Assembly (NCBI RefSeq): GCF_014529535.1 | Contig: NW_023503616.1 | Span: forward strand, 124,001 to 188,000 | Source of the DNA: Bradysia coprophila | Lineage: Eukaryota; Arthropoda; Insecta; Diptera; Sciaridae | Direction of reading: 5' to 3' | Length of the DNA: 64,000 nt | Notes under the pieces: model-generated | What the model was told of the DNA's origin: nothing | Databases searched by the model: none | Seen by the model: the letters and a program-made list of their open reading frames with translations, nothing else | Shown here: positions 1-11,306 of the stretch, piece by piece | How the letters are laid out: the number at the start of each line of letters is the position of its first letter | Position numbering within the stretch: position 1 is the stretch's first letter | Translations under genes and position numbers: made by a program

Positions 1-605
1 TTAGCAAATTTGTCCAGATCAATCTACTAAAAATAGGCTCTCGCAATATAAGATAGCACGAGAACTCTTCTCTTATTATTGTCATCGTTGATGACAGCGA
101 ATTATCAACCGTTTAAGTTCAATCTGCTTACATTATATCATCCCTTACACAAATATAAGAGGAAGTATTTAAACTGATCTTTCTAAAAAAATAATTAAGG
201 GCAAGAAAAATAGGATTTGATCGCAAAAAATTCGATCGCAGAATATTTTTTCCATGCACAAAATGATTAACATTGAAAACTTGACCAACAGTTTCAGAGA
301 TCCTAAGAGCGAAGAATTGTCCTTTTCTATAATTATTAAGAAAGACGGATTGTCCTTCTACTGCTGTCAAATTCTCTTTTACTTTCGATCAGTTCCTGTT
401 GATTCCTAATTTTCTTGCCATGAGTTCTGCTCTTTCTGCGGTCAGCGTATATGTATGCCCAAATTTAGTATTAAAACACGATAAACTTTTGCCCTATTCG
501 TTATTCAATCAAGACATAGACCTTGAAATTTTCGTAAACCGATAGAAGACTTATGAACCAGCACCGCCTGAAAAAGTTGCTAAATGAAAGAAAAAAATAT
601 TTCAG
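1..605. other. non-coding, possible intron
   Basis: I see no convincing gene here. Short open frames on both strands lack recognisable domains. The stretch would be intron if the exon at 606-832 is real, since a tttcag acceptor-like site ends at 605. Confidence 0.35.
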
Positions 606-832
606 GTTTACGAATGGCCACGCTAACACAAATGCCTCCGCCGACAACATTATCACCAATGCCACCACCACCTGTATCGATGACAACGAGCGGTGGCGTA
701 CTGTTGGACCGCAAAGGAAGTTATGCATCTTCTTTATCCCCTCCACTTGCATCACACTCACCTTTGCACCATACAAATATTAATGGTGGATTGCCGACAC
801 CGTATTACGAACATATTAAATATTCAAATTAG
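606..832 (+). CDS. possible 3'-terminal exon of an unidentified gene
   Basis: An open frame follows a tttcag acceptor-like site and ends with TAG at 830-832. The encoded tail of about 75 residues is rich in Pro, Ser, Thr and His (runs such as MPPPPV and SPPLASHSPLHH) and ends in PYYEHIKYSN. Low-complexity, Pro/Ser/His-rich tails with a short conserved-looking C-terminus are common in insect transcription factors and RNA-binding proteins, but I cannot assign a family. The upstream exons would lie to the left of the window. The tract before the acceptor is purine-rich, which weakens the call. It could also be a chance open frame; only the biased, non-random composition supports coding. Confidence 0.35.
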
Positions 833-3800
833 ACTATTATGTGTGACTGTAGCCTCATTTTATTCAATGCGGTTGCCATTCGATTGGATGCAACAGAATT
901 GATTTCGGGATAATTAAGTAAAATCCTTCAACTTACTCTGTATGTTTCTATCTATCTATCGACGGGCTATCTCGGAAAGTAGTCAGCCGATCTTCATGAA
1001 ATTTTGCAGGAACCTCAAGGGGTCAGGGTGATTCACATCTTGTTCTATTATTTTACAAGATCAGTGGGAAAAAGAATCTATCTAAGAACGAGATCGTCAG
1101 AATTAACGCCAATTATGTGTGGCTAATTTTTTAACATGATTTTCTACATGAAGTCAACTATTTGCGCGTAGAGCTGAAAGCGAGAAATTACTGCAGATAG
1201 AAAATAATTACATTTCCATCTCCAATTCTCACTCCTCAATACCAATTAGTCATCCCACCAGTTATATTGATCTGAAATGCATTTTCTTTGCAAAATAAAA
1301 ATATCATTCACGAACGATTCATTTCGACCCAAACACGACGTGTCTGGCTTTTTTTATCTGAATGCTGCGCTGCATGGAACGTGTATGTGATGCAAAGGTT
1401 TTGTTACTAGATTTTTTTTTTCGAAGTTTACTTTGACGTGACCTGTAGCTGTACTGATCAGAAACCTGAATAGAGATCCTGAAATATTTACGAATAAATA
1501 GAACCAGGTTTGAAACGGGATGGGTTTCTTTGTTAATGTGATAGAATGAATAGTAGAATGAAACTACAATTAAAAATACTATGAAGAGCGCCGTAGTGTG
1601 AAAAATTTATAGATAGGAGACAGACGTAGTACAAAGAAATTAGTCGCGAGATCCCTTTCGTTTTCAATGAATCTTTGTCGATCCTATGTGAAATGAGACA
1701 TTTTTTATGAGGAAAACAAGAACTTGACGCTCATTGTTGATTGAAAAGAAATACAGGTCTCATACATACCCTTTCATTTGTAACATTTTAAAATTGTGAT
1801 TTTAGATAGTTCGTTAATAAGCAAATCGATCATGTGGTTCCGACTATTTTTTTTCGATTTATTGTTTCTCTTTTTCAAAAGCGAAAATTCAATTAGACGC
1901 AACCCAGAGTGGGTAGGCATTTATTTTGATTTACCGTTCGATCCTGTTCATTCTTTCGCTATTGTTGTGGGTCAGCCCTATTATGTGGTGCATGACATCA
2001 TACAGGTGTCAATTAGTAGAAGAAAAAATTTGTTTTGACAGCTGCGTACCCGAGGCATCCATTTTTGAAAGCTGTTCGAAATTCGGACTGGAACACTATA
2101 TGTTGTTTATGGATGGATGAAATGCGTTCGTGTTCACAGTTATTGTTCAATCACACCTCAATAAACGAAGCGCAGAACGAATAGTTACGAATATTCTGGA
2201 CCAAATATTATCCCACGAAAAAAAATCTGATTCCATCTCATCATCCTAAATATTTTTCTTTGTTTTTGTAATATATAATATTGAATGCTTTCTAACATTC
2301 TGCTATCGATCATAGAAGAAATTGCACACTCTATATTTCTGTATATACACCACTTACAGTACAAGTATTACACATATAGTTCGATACAAGATTTCCTTCA
2401 TTCATACGTTACAATTCTAACAATTAAATTTCGGGTTCACTTAACCACGAAACCAAAGATTTTACTACAAAACACCAGTCTGTGCTCGTGTTTTATTTTC
2501 ATTCCTGAAACTGTAACCCATAACTCTTTTGTGTAACATAAATAATTAATTTTTTTCCAAGTTTCCGTTTTACTTTGAATTGAACTTACTTGTTCGCTTG
2601 GTCCTAAGGTCATAACGACGATTATATTATTACATACCAGCATGGCATAGATCAAGCAATAAATAAAAAAAAAGATCATCGTAAAATTTTACATAAATAT
2701 TTACATTAAAAATCATTTAAAGATGAGCATGTTAGATAAACAAAAAAAGAGAGAAGAAGGAATTAGTATATAGCTATACTATAGCACTATTTGTGTGCGT
2801 TCGACCGATGAACGTGTGTTTGAACGGGATGAGACCGTATTTTACACAGAATAATGATACAAACATAACAACAGAGATTTTACTTCCTTCTTTCAGTGCT
2901 TCTCATTTTTGTCATGCGTGTAAGAATTTCCATATAATATTTTCCTGTCGTTTTAGTCGCTCATTTCAAATCTCGACTAGTCTTCCGTTATATATGTTGT
3001 AGCAAAATGTGAAAACAAATGGAGAAAACGATTTTGTTGACATACACTAAGCGAAAGTAAGTATGAGATGATTATTTGCATAGCACTGAACCAATCACTA
3101 GAACAGATTTTCTTTAACGGATATTTAGCCTCTCTAATATGACCTGCCACAAAATAAACAACATTTTTTGAACCGCCACAAGTATAAATTTAATGGGTTG
3201 CAGACGAGGTTGCAGATGCTATGTTATTTGGCGATACACACGTTGTTTGTCACAATTAGTCAATTTTGCGAACAACATTCTTCCACTCACGTTTAAAGCT
3301 TGGATAAATGTTCGACTTAAAAGTTTAGGTCAGGTCAGGTAAATTGAGAAAAACGATCTGACTTGAACCTGGATGCATTCGAGTATGTAAGATCACGTTC
3401 CAGGCAACTTGAACCTTTCATACAAATTTTTCGGGTTAGGTCAAGTTATTATATTGATGTTTTAGATCGAGTAGATAAACCTGTCATGTTAAAAAAAAAA
3501 GTAAAACAACGTGAAGCCTTAAAACGGAAGAGAGATGGAAATTATTAAAAAAATATTTAAAAAAAGAAGTGGGAGTCCGATCGTTTCTGGTTTCGATAAC
3601 AGTCACAAGAACAATTCACACACTTTGAGCGTATGGACGTCCATAATTGTTGTTCAATTTCATTGACATCCAAACATTATAGTTTAAGACGTGTTGATCT
3701 TGTGCTTACTTCTATTTAGAGAAGACAAAATAAAAGTGCAAAATGAAGCATAATACAAAATTCTCAAATGGACAACTGTATTGATATGAGACGAGCATAG

Positions 3801-3837
3801 GCAGAACATTTATGGCGAAAAACTTGGGCAATGGGCT
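833..3837. other. non-coding, nothing recognised
   Basis: AT-rich sequence with only short open frames lacking domains. Around 3320-3450 there are several degenerate copies of an aggtcaagt-like word in both orientations, probably an old repeat. No gene is supported. Confidence 0.5.
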
Positions 3838-3935
3838 CAGGGCCTATTTTAGAGAATTTTAGTTCTGAAAAATTCCGAAAAATATCCGAATTTTTCGAAA
3901 AACTTCAGAATTAACGTTCTCTAAAAAAGGCCCTG
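3838..3935. repeat. 98-bp foldback element
   Basis: The two ends are near-perfect inverted repeats. The left end begins cagggcctattttagagaa and the right end, reverse-complemented, begins cagggccttttttagagaa. Pairing continues inward over about 40 bp per arm. It resembles a MITE or hairpin insertion. Confidence 0.7.
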
Positions 3936-3965
3936 GCTGGGCCGAGGGGAAAGCCACTCACATGA

Positions 3966-4026
3966 TTAAGGCCAGGTCATGGTCCGATATATCACACATA
4001 TGTCAGGACGCATAACCTGGCCTTAA
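3966..4026. repeat. 61-bp palindrome
   Basis: The ends ttaaggccaggt and acctggccttaa are perfect 12-bp inverted repeats. The interior also pairs partly (tgtcaggacg with the left-arm tggtccgata region). It lies just left of the Argonaute 3' flank. Confidence 0.6.
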
Positions 4027-4219
4027 CCAAATTTTAATCAAGTGACTAACAAGGTACAAACTAGGTCAATCGTCACAAGTCATTTACTAAGCACGTTAAA
4101 TCACCAAAGAATAGCTAGAAATCGGTGCATCGGTGGTTGTGGTTAATCACCAAATATTCACTGATTTTTCAGTATCAAGAGGTTGATTAATCAAAACGTT
4201 TTCCACATGGGCTGGGCAT

Positions 4220-4225
4220 TTTATT
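4220..4225 (-). promoter_or_regulatory. candidate native poly(A) signal of the Argonaute gene
   Basis: AATAAA on the minus strand, about 380 bp past the Argonaute stop codon of the left copy. In the pre-insertion arrangement the native 3' UTR would run 4605 to about 4200. A variant ATTAAA is also present near 4453. Assignment is by position only. Confidence 0.35.
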
Positions 4226-4530
4226 TGGCTTATCCACTCACTTCGAGTAGCAATCAGGACAGGATCTTTTTAGAAAGAAAATAACTACAACCATAACCAC
4301 CCATAACTACCGCAGTGTACAGCAGCGTGCAGTCACTTCAAATGTAGATGGCAAGAATCTAAAACCAGTTCTTTTTACGTGCAATGTCGTTGTGAAAGAA
4401 ATTGCTTAAACTCTACGCAATGCAAAAACCGTTTCACTTTATCGAAAGTGGTTTTAATTGTCGTTAAACTCTGTAAAATGATTAATGATAATACAGCCTC
4501 AAAAGGTACAAAATACAATAGTAAAGTCAT

Positions 4531-6485
4531 AAAACGAATATATAGCCTCAATAAACTTAATAATATGTCACCACATGCAAGACAGCCATCTCATATTGTA
4601 CCAAATTAGACGAAAAACATTGGATGCTCGTTAGCAATGTGATCGTGGATCGATCGATTTTGCCATTCATTCAACAAGTTCTTCATATTCAAGCGTGCAT
4701 TCCTGAAAGAAAAACAAAATTTTACGTCACATCTTGCACATAAGTCATGCCATAAATGGTTTTCACTCACTCAATGTAGACTCTACCGCGGTACGCAGCC
4801 AAATGGGCATAATAGGTTGGTGCCGGATACGAAACTGATCGATTGCACCGTGAAAACAAATGGCATAAGTTGTACGACAGTCCCTGCAGATCGTCTATCG
4901 AATGATTTGCTTCGTCCAGTAAAATGCAATATTTGGTTGGTTTAGACACACCCTATGAGTGAGTTAGAATCAGTTTTTAAAATCGCTGTGTCTTTCGCAG
5001 TGACATTAGACCGTACCTGGATGGATTGATGGGACACTAAGTAAAAGTGATTTTCATTCGGGTGTGTTATTTCCGTATCGACGATGGTTCCAGCTGGTAC
5101 ATTGTTGTTTCGGTCTTTTCCACCGATTTCGGTTTTCCCAGGGAAAAATCGTGTATGATGGCGTTTCTGAACCACGATGATGGTCATTTTAACCTTATGC
5201 TCGTAACCTGGTTCAATTTCATTGCATGCCCTTCAAGGAGAAGTTATAGAGTTAGTTATTAAGATCAACATCTGGACTAGTATATGACCACTAACCGAAC
5301 CATAGCCATTTTCTCGCTAGCCATTACTTGTTGGAACTGGCCCTCGGATACACCATCCCGGTAATATAAAATTTTATTCGGTAAGTGACCGTTCTTCTTC
5401 TGGTAGAATCTTAAATGTTCCACGATAATTTGTTGAAAATCTTGAATGATTTCTACTCGCGGTCCTTGTAAACGCCAACAAACATTGTAGCAAAAAGCGT
5501 TCCCGTCATGCGATGCCGCCACACCGACAACACTGTGAATACAGAATCAACATTGATTACAAATTACGGTCATAATGGATTGACGCTAAGACATCTTTAC
5601 CTAGGAATACTTTTCTGTTCGCCAGACGGATGGGTGACATCAGCGCCGATTAACATACACTTGTCCTCAAGTATTGGAGACTCGTTCAAACGATGATTGG
5701 TTCCGTTGAGCTTGGCGTTGCATTTTAACAAAATGTTAGATATGGTGCTGCCGTCCTTCCTTTTCTTGAAAACCGTTGTGCCCTTTATACACTGCGTAAG
5801 CACACCGATACGTGTTTCAGCCAACTGCTTAATTTTTGAGTACATTGGACCAGAATCGGGTATTATGCAGAACAAAATTCGAATTTGTTCATTCTTCGCA
5901 AATTCCAATTCTTTTTGAATATTTGCATCGATGTCGCGAGGGTTAACAGTGTTAACAGAACGCACGTAAGTTGGTTTTTCAGCAAGATTCAGATTGGTCG
6001 GCTTACTAATTCTAAAAAACTGAAGAAAAATCAAATTGTGAAAATTTGAAGTAAAAGAAATTAAAATTTTCGTACACTTGCTGCCAACTCATTTAAATCA
6101 TTGTTTCGTGTGCGTTGATTCACATTCAAAATGGCCCACTTATTGGCAGATTCCGGGATCAAGAATGGCTGTCCTTCTCCACGCCAGACACCATTTTTCA
6201 CTTCTACAAGTTTGCCATTACCATACACAATACTTGGCGCTTTCAAACATCGTGCCTGGACCTTGGCGAAATTCGTGTCAAGTTCCAATCCGAAACTCCG
6301 TACAATTGGTGATTCGTTGTGTTGTATCTTGTCTAACATGTCCATGATTTTGGATTTCCGAACATCGGTAGAAGTCGCAGCGACCCTAATGATTTTACGT
6401 GTCTGATTTTCGGTACATTTTCTGTTGATAGCCTGCAAGGAAAATTTCATGAGTCAAAACACTTATTCGTTAGAAAACATTATTT
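4531..6485. repeat. left copy of 1,955-bp direct repeat flanking the retrotransposon
   Basis: It matches 11307-13261 base for base at a constant offset of 6,776. The only difference I noticed is C at 4746 versus T at 11522. It starts 75 bp past the Argonaute stop codon and ends inside the intron after exon 3. It abuts the retrotransposon 5' end exactly. Two further bases at the left edge and one at the right edge are shared by chance or microhomology. Confidence 0.95.
4606..6432 (-). pseudogene. partial Argonaute-2 copy (exons 4-9 only)
   Basis: This promoterless 3' portion of Argonaute was created by the duplication. Exons, in transcription order, are 6432-6076, 6019-5601, 5532-5296, 5230-5017, 4952-4771 and 4702-4606. 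All keep open frames and splice sites, and encode the end of the linker/MID region and the whole PIWI domain. The N-terminal, N and PAZ regions are absent because the retrotransposon lies immediately upstream. This copy is the one still joined to the native 3' flank. It could contribute to a transcript only if RNA from the intact gene read through the retrotransposon, or if exon 3 spliced to its exon 4. Both have compatible phase 0 ends. Confidence 0.9.
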
Positions 6486-6922
6486 AACAGGAGAAGAAGA
6501 AGAAGAAGACGGTTGTTTTTCTTTTGTGTTTGAATCTTGAATTCGAGTTTTTAAATTGATATTTTGCTGTTCAAATGTTGGAATTGTTGTCATTTTGATC
6601 AGTGAAACTTCTGCTTCATGTGAATGTTAAAGATTACAGTGATTTATGTGTGCATTAATTGTAATTTTCAATTAAATCCGTTTGTTTTCGTTTAACTCTG
6701 CTGATATTGTCAAACGTCAGCAGTGCTGACAGTTTTCGAATTGTCAGGACGTCGGTTCGAATATTTTTTGGCGCAAATTTTTGTAATTTTGGATCGTATC
6801 TTTTTCTTTTTGGGATTTTTCTTTTTTTATTGAAATAAAAAGAAAAATACCCATCCAGGTAAAACTTGGTTTTTAATATTGATAATTTTGAAAAAGTAAC
6901 CAGAATTTTTGATTTTATCAAT

Positions 6923-8071
6923 ATGACACCGCCGCTGAGAAAATGTTCGAAGGAAGACTGTCCGCCTAAGAACATTTCTGCTGATCGTTTACGTTTCTGT
7001 TTTCGCTGCAAGGACCCGATTCATCTGCCATGCTATGGAGTTGATAAGACAGTGGAGGAGATTTTCTTCATCGAAAACATTGTGATGGTCTGCGATAAAT
7101 GTCTAGGAGAACCAAATGAAATGCCATCACCGAAACGTAAACAATCCACCGCTTCCGTCAACTTGGTTCAAAGTACCATCGATGTTCAGAATCCCGTATT
7201 ATCGCTATCTAAAACCGTAACCGTTACACCAGCTTGGACACCGTCAAAGTCTCATACCGCCAAAAATAGTCAACAACTACAAACCGTAATTGAAACTTTA
7301 GTCCAAAAGATCGAAACTCAAACATCAACGATTGAAGGATTGAAAGCATCAGTCGACACGATGAATGAAACTGTATCGCTGCAAAAAGTAGCTGTTGGAG
7401 AGTCAATTAAAGTCAATAATGAAAACATCTCGTCGATTAAAAAGACGCTTGATCAGGTGCCGAATGTCAATAGCAAGAAATCTTATGCCGATACAGCCAA
7501 ACAAGGTATTGTCTCATACAAGGGAACGCCGACAACGTCGAGGTCTAAACAAACGCCCAAATCAGACAAGCCAGTTATGTCTGGTACATCGAAAAATGTG
7601 ATTGGAAGACCTTTAAACCGTTTCAAAACCAAACCAGAAAAAGCTATTTGGCTTTCACGTGTGCATCGGGAAACAACTTCGGACGAGATAACCGATTACA
7701 TCAAAAATTCGATTGGAATAACGTCACCAGACATAGAGGTCCGTAAGTTGGTCAAGAAAGAGAGGGACTTATCGACTTACTCTTTCGTTTCGTTCTGCAT
7801 CAAATGTTCGACATCCAATTTCGCTAAACTAATGGACCCGATATATTGGCCTGAAACCAGTCGAATACGTGAATTCGATTTGGAGTTGAAAACGTCAGCT
7901 GTACCGAAATTTCAATGGAATCAAGTACCCGTCAATAGTGAACCCAGCAATCAAGAGTCTGCCAATCAAGAACCGGAATCAAAAAACGAAGAACCGAAAA
8001 CGCCCGTACTGATGGATCTAGGTCCCCAGAGTCCAGTAGCACCAGTTGTGGAGACACATTTACAGGCATAG
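6923..8071 (+). CDS. LINE ORF1 protein with PHD-like zinc finger
   Basis: A 382-residue nucleic-acid-binding/chaperone-type ORF1. The N-terminus has eight metal ligands in C4HC3 order (C8, C13, C26, C29, H34, C37, C57, C60), as in PHD fingers reported in some CR1-like ORF1 proteins. Residues 120-190 look like a coiled coil, giving possible multimerisation. A globular segment around 245-330 (AIWLSRVHRETTSDEITDYI and onward) resembles the RRM-like fold of LINE ORF1 proteins. The C-terminus is Pro/Glu/Asn-rich. I chose the ATG at 6923 because it directly precedes the finger; the frame is open upstream without another ATG. ORF2 continues in the -1 frame across the stop codon. The functional assignment is from domain order, not a database match. 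Confidence 0.85.
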   Translation: MTPPLRKCSKEDCPPKNISADRLRFCFRCKDPIHLPCYGVDKTVEEIFFIENIVMVCDKCLGEPNEMPSPKRKQSTASVNLVQSTIDVQNPVLSLSKTVTVTPAWTPSKSHTAKNSQQLQTVIETLVQKIETQTSTIEGLKASVDTMNETVSLQKVAVGESIKVNNENISSIKKTLDQVPNVNSKKSYADTAKQGIVSYKGTPTTSRSKQTPKSDKPVMSGTSKNVIGRPLNRFKTKPEKAIWLSRVHRETTSDEITDYIKNSIGITSPDIEVRKLVKKERDLSTYSFVSFCIKCSTSNFAKLMDPIYWPETSRIREFDLELKTSAVPKFQWNQVPVNSEPSNQESANQEPESKNEEPKTPVLMDLGPQSPVAPVVETHLQA

Positions 8072-8277
8072 GAGATTACCTCTCAGGTAACACTTTAAAC
8101 AGTATATGTTCTAGCCAAGCAAATTATGACACTACACCAAGTAATTTGAATCGTTTTTCTACTACCGTATGTGATCGCAAGAGAAAGCATCAACCGCTCA
8201 TCACGACGTTTTTCCGAAGTTCAACTGGAAATGATACCGAACCGACCGCTCAAACCTGCCCAAACCAAACCGAATAC

Positions 8278-11181
8278 ATGGATTCGATGCCGATATACTA
8301 TAACAACTGCCGGAGTATTTCAAATAAACGCAACATCAGCATGAAAATTGAACTGTCGACCTACAAAGTGCTGTGTTTCACCGAAACTAAGGCGGACGCT
8401 AGTATTTCGAGCAGTGTTTACTTTCCTGATGCCTTTAAAGTGTACCGTAATGACCGAATTATCCAGAATTTAAGGCGAGCAGGTGGAGTTGCTATTTTGG
8501 TCCTTCACACATTAAACAGCAGAGCAATTGTATTCGATTTCATTGATGACGTCGACCTAAACAGTGAATTTTTGGCTATTGAAATACTCATCAAGCCCCA
8601 GGCAATGGTGGTCTACGTTTGCTACCAAAGTACATTCGACCTAGAAGTAGCAATGAAACATTATCGACGTGTTAAATTCATCGTAGAAAAATACCGTATG
8701 CACAAGATCATAGTTGTCGGTGACTTCAACCTTCATGATATTGTTTGGACAGCTGATTACGATGATGACAATGGATATTTGCCACACACGTTAACGAATG
8801 CCACTGCGAATGGGAGCCTATAAAACTACCAAACCGATGCTCTGTATTTTTTGGACAAAATGCTCAGTTTGTCATTGTCTCAACTGTCGGATTTTCGCAA
8901 CACGTCTTCAAATGTTTTGGATTTGGTTTTTGTCAAAAATTCAAACGAATTCAGACTCAGCAAGGACAACTTCACTATCATCGAACAAAATCAACAAGAT
9001 CCAAGCCACGTACCTTACGAAATAATGGTGGATTACTATGCTAATTCCTCTGTAAAGACCGAAGACGTTACTGTGTATCAATATGCACGCGGACACTATG
9101 ATAGAATGGAATGCCAACTGAATGCGATCAATTTCCAACACGAATTTAATATCAGAGATGTTGACGCAGCATACGAATTCTTCGTTCAGACCATTAAATC
9201 TCTAATCGAACAAAACGTGCCAAAGAAAACAGTCAGAAAATACTCGAACAAACCGAAATGGTGGTCTCCAGAGTTACAGCGTCTTAAGAATCGTCGTGAC
9301 AAGTTGTTTAAACGAAAAGCCAGAAACGAATCAACAACGTTGGAATATGAAGAGGCACATAAATTATTCAGTGAGGAAAGCGACCGTCGATACAACGAAT
9401 ATATCCGCCAGACACAAGAAAATATCAAATCGAATCCAGCTGAATTTTGGAAGTTTGCGAAAATGAATGGTGGCATCGAAAAGTACCCTGACAGACTAAA
9501 ATTCGGTGATAAAATTGGCAATACAACGGAAGAAGTGGTAGACTTGTTTGCTGATTACTTCGAATCGATTTACGTACCTGATGAAGAGAATTGGGATTTT
9601 GACGATATTTACGTTCCGATAAGTAGTGCTGAAGAAATTAATGTCTCGTTGTTTGACATTGAAGCAGCGATTCATACACTGGAATGGAAGAGTGGAGCTG
9701 GACCAGACGAGATAAAACCATCGGTTTTGAAAATGTGTGCATCATCAGTTGCATGGCCAATATGGTTGCTGTATCAAAAATCTTTCAATATTGGTGAAAT
9801 AGCGGCCACATCGAAAATATCACGAATCGTTCCGGTATACAAAAGAAAGGGTGACAAAGCAGACGTAAAGAACTATAGAGTCGTAGCCATCCAAACGATC
9901 GTACTAAAAATCCATGATATTGCAGTGAAGAAGAAGATTAGTGAGATTATTCAACCTCAACTGAAAAGCGCGCAACATGGATTCAGGAATAAGAGATCAG
10001 TTGTCACCAATCTGCTAGGTCTATCAATTATGGCTCACAATGCGTTCGAACGATCATGTCAACTCGACTTGTGTTACGGTGATTACAAAACTGCCTTCGA
10101 CAAAGTGATAATACGTTTGTTAATTGTGAAATTTGCGAGATTTGGTATTGGGAAGAAAACAGCAAGGTGGATGTGTCAATATCTGGTTGGGAGGACCAAT
10201 TACGTTCAAATCAGCATTTTTAAGTCAAGATTGTACGAATCTACATCTGGAGTACCGGCCGGAAGTTCTCTTGGCCCACAAATGTTCACAGTGTTTATCG
10301 ATGATGTAGTCGACGTTCTTGAATTTGTGTGCCCTCTACTATTTGCGGATGACATCAAGTTGGCGTCCATTATCTTCGATCACAGCGATATACATCGAAT
10401 GCAGCGAGATATCGATAACGTTAATAGATGGAACACAGAGAATCGTCTTCAATTCAACAAGGACAAATGTTACATATTCAGCATTTACCGAAGTGAATCA
10501 TCGTTCATCAAAGCCGATTACACAATGGGTGATCACGTCATAGAGAGAGTCGAAGAAATGAACGATTTGGGATTTTTGGTCAACAGGTGGTTTCACCCGG
10601 GCAGTCACATTGAGCATATGGGAATGAAGTGTCGCCAGATGATTGGATGCATTAAACATTTTTCCAACGGCAATTTTACCAAAGAGACACAACGTATACT
10701 CTATTTGGCTTATGTACGTCCAAGGCTGGAATTTGCATCAACAATTTGGAATCCTGCGGCGCAAATCTACAAAGACGATATTGAATCTATACAGAAACAG
10801 TTCGTTATCTATTTGCTAGAAAGCCGTAGTAACGCAACGACATACAGGTTGGCTCCTTACGAGGATCGATGCAAGCAACTGAAGTTACAAAGTTTGGATA
10901 CTCGTCGAACAATAGCTGATGCAATGCTTGCTTTTGATTTGTATAAAGGAAACGTGACTGATGATATTATCTCGCCTAGATTTGTTCGAAGTGAAAGTGT
11001 TTACGGTTTTCGAGAGACTACTATGAAATTGCTGGTTGAGCCGCGGTTTTCGAATGTGTATTTATCAGAACAACCGATCGTTCGGCTGATTAGACTTATT
11101 AATAAGCATAAAGCGGTTGTGACTAGGTGTGAGAATAGAACGACGTTTAAAAGTTTAATTTTAGAGGAGCTTGGTTTTTAG
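8278..11181 (+). CDS. LINE ORF2: APE endonuclease-reverse transcriptase, interrupted by one stop
   Basis: About 967 codons. The endonuclease half shows CRSISNK, CFTETKAD, RRAGGVAILV and VVGDFNLHD; its end, NVLDLVF, lies beyond the stop. The reverse transcriptase half shows GAGPDEIKPSVLK, AQHGFRNKRS, the first catalytic Asp region GDYKTAFDKV, SGVPAGSSLGPQ and the active-site FADD (codons 689-692). TAA at 8821-8823 interrupts the frame at codon 182, between the GDFN motif and the end of the endonuclease. The frame is the same on both sides, so this is a nonsense change and not a frameshift. There is no in-frame ATG between the ORF1 stop and 8278 although the frame is open, so ORF2 may start at this ATG or be reached by frameshift or reinitiation. 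This copy is probably unable to move on its own unless the stop is read through. Confidence 0.92.
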
Positions 11182-11279
11182 TGTTTGACGGAAGTAGTCT
11201 TAAGTATTTATGTTATCTACGTTTGTATATTTTGTATATTTTGTACATTTTTATATTCAGCCAGTTTTTTGGCGGTGTC

Positions 11280-11306
11280 AATAAATTCAATTCAATTCAA
11301 TTCAAT
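11280..11306 (+). promoter_or_regulatory. LINE poly(A) signal and TTCAA tail
   Basis: AATAAA at 11280-11285 is followed at once by four TTCAA units to 11305. The element ends where the Argonaute repeat begins. The target strand read into this junction is ...cgtttt|at, so a nick after a T run is consistent with target-primed reverse transcription. Confidence 0.85.

Larger units (their letters stand above)
6486..11306 (+). mobile_element. non-LTR retrotransposon (LINE), Jockey/CR1-like, about 4.8 kb
   Basis: The element consists of a 5' UTR of about 437 bp starting with a GAA-rich run, ORF1 (6923-8071), ORF2 with APE endonuclease and reverse transcriptase (8278-11181), a short 3' UTR with AATAAA at 11280-11285, and a tail of four TTCAA units (11286-11305). 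A short tandem-repeat tail instead of poly(A), two ORFs, an APE-type endonuclease and no RNase H fit the Jockey/CR1/L2 assemblage; the exact clade is uncertain. It sits inside the Argonaute locus, antisense to it. The insertion looks very young because its flanking duplications are almost identical. One in-frame stop in ORF2 is the only lesion I found. Confidence 0.95.

Noticed and set aside
1796..2120. Overlapping plus-strand frames of 80 and 64 codons
   Set aside because: No start context, splice sites or domain; hydrophobic, AT-driven composition.
5508..6406. Plus-strand open frames over the Argonaute copies (also 11823-13182)
   Set aside because: They are shadows of the minus-strand Argonaute exons; splice phase, motifs and codon use support only the minus strand.
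6655..7011. Minus-strand frame of 118 codons rich in Lys/Arg
   Set aside because: It is antisense to the LINE 5' UTR and ORF1 finger, with no domain. Antisense LINE promoters exist, but nothing here supports one.
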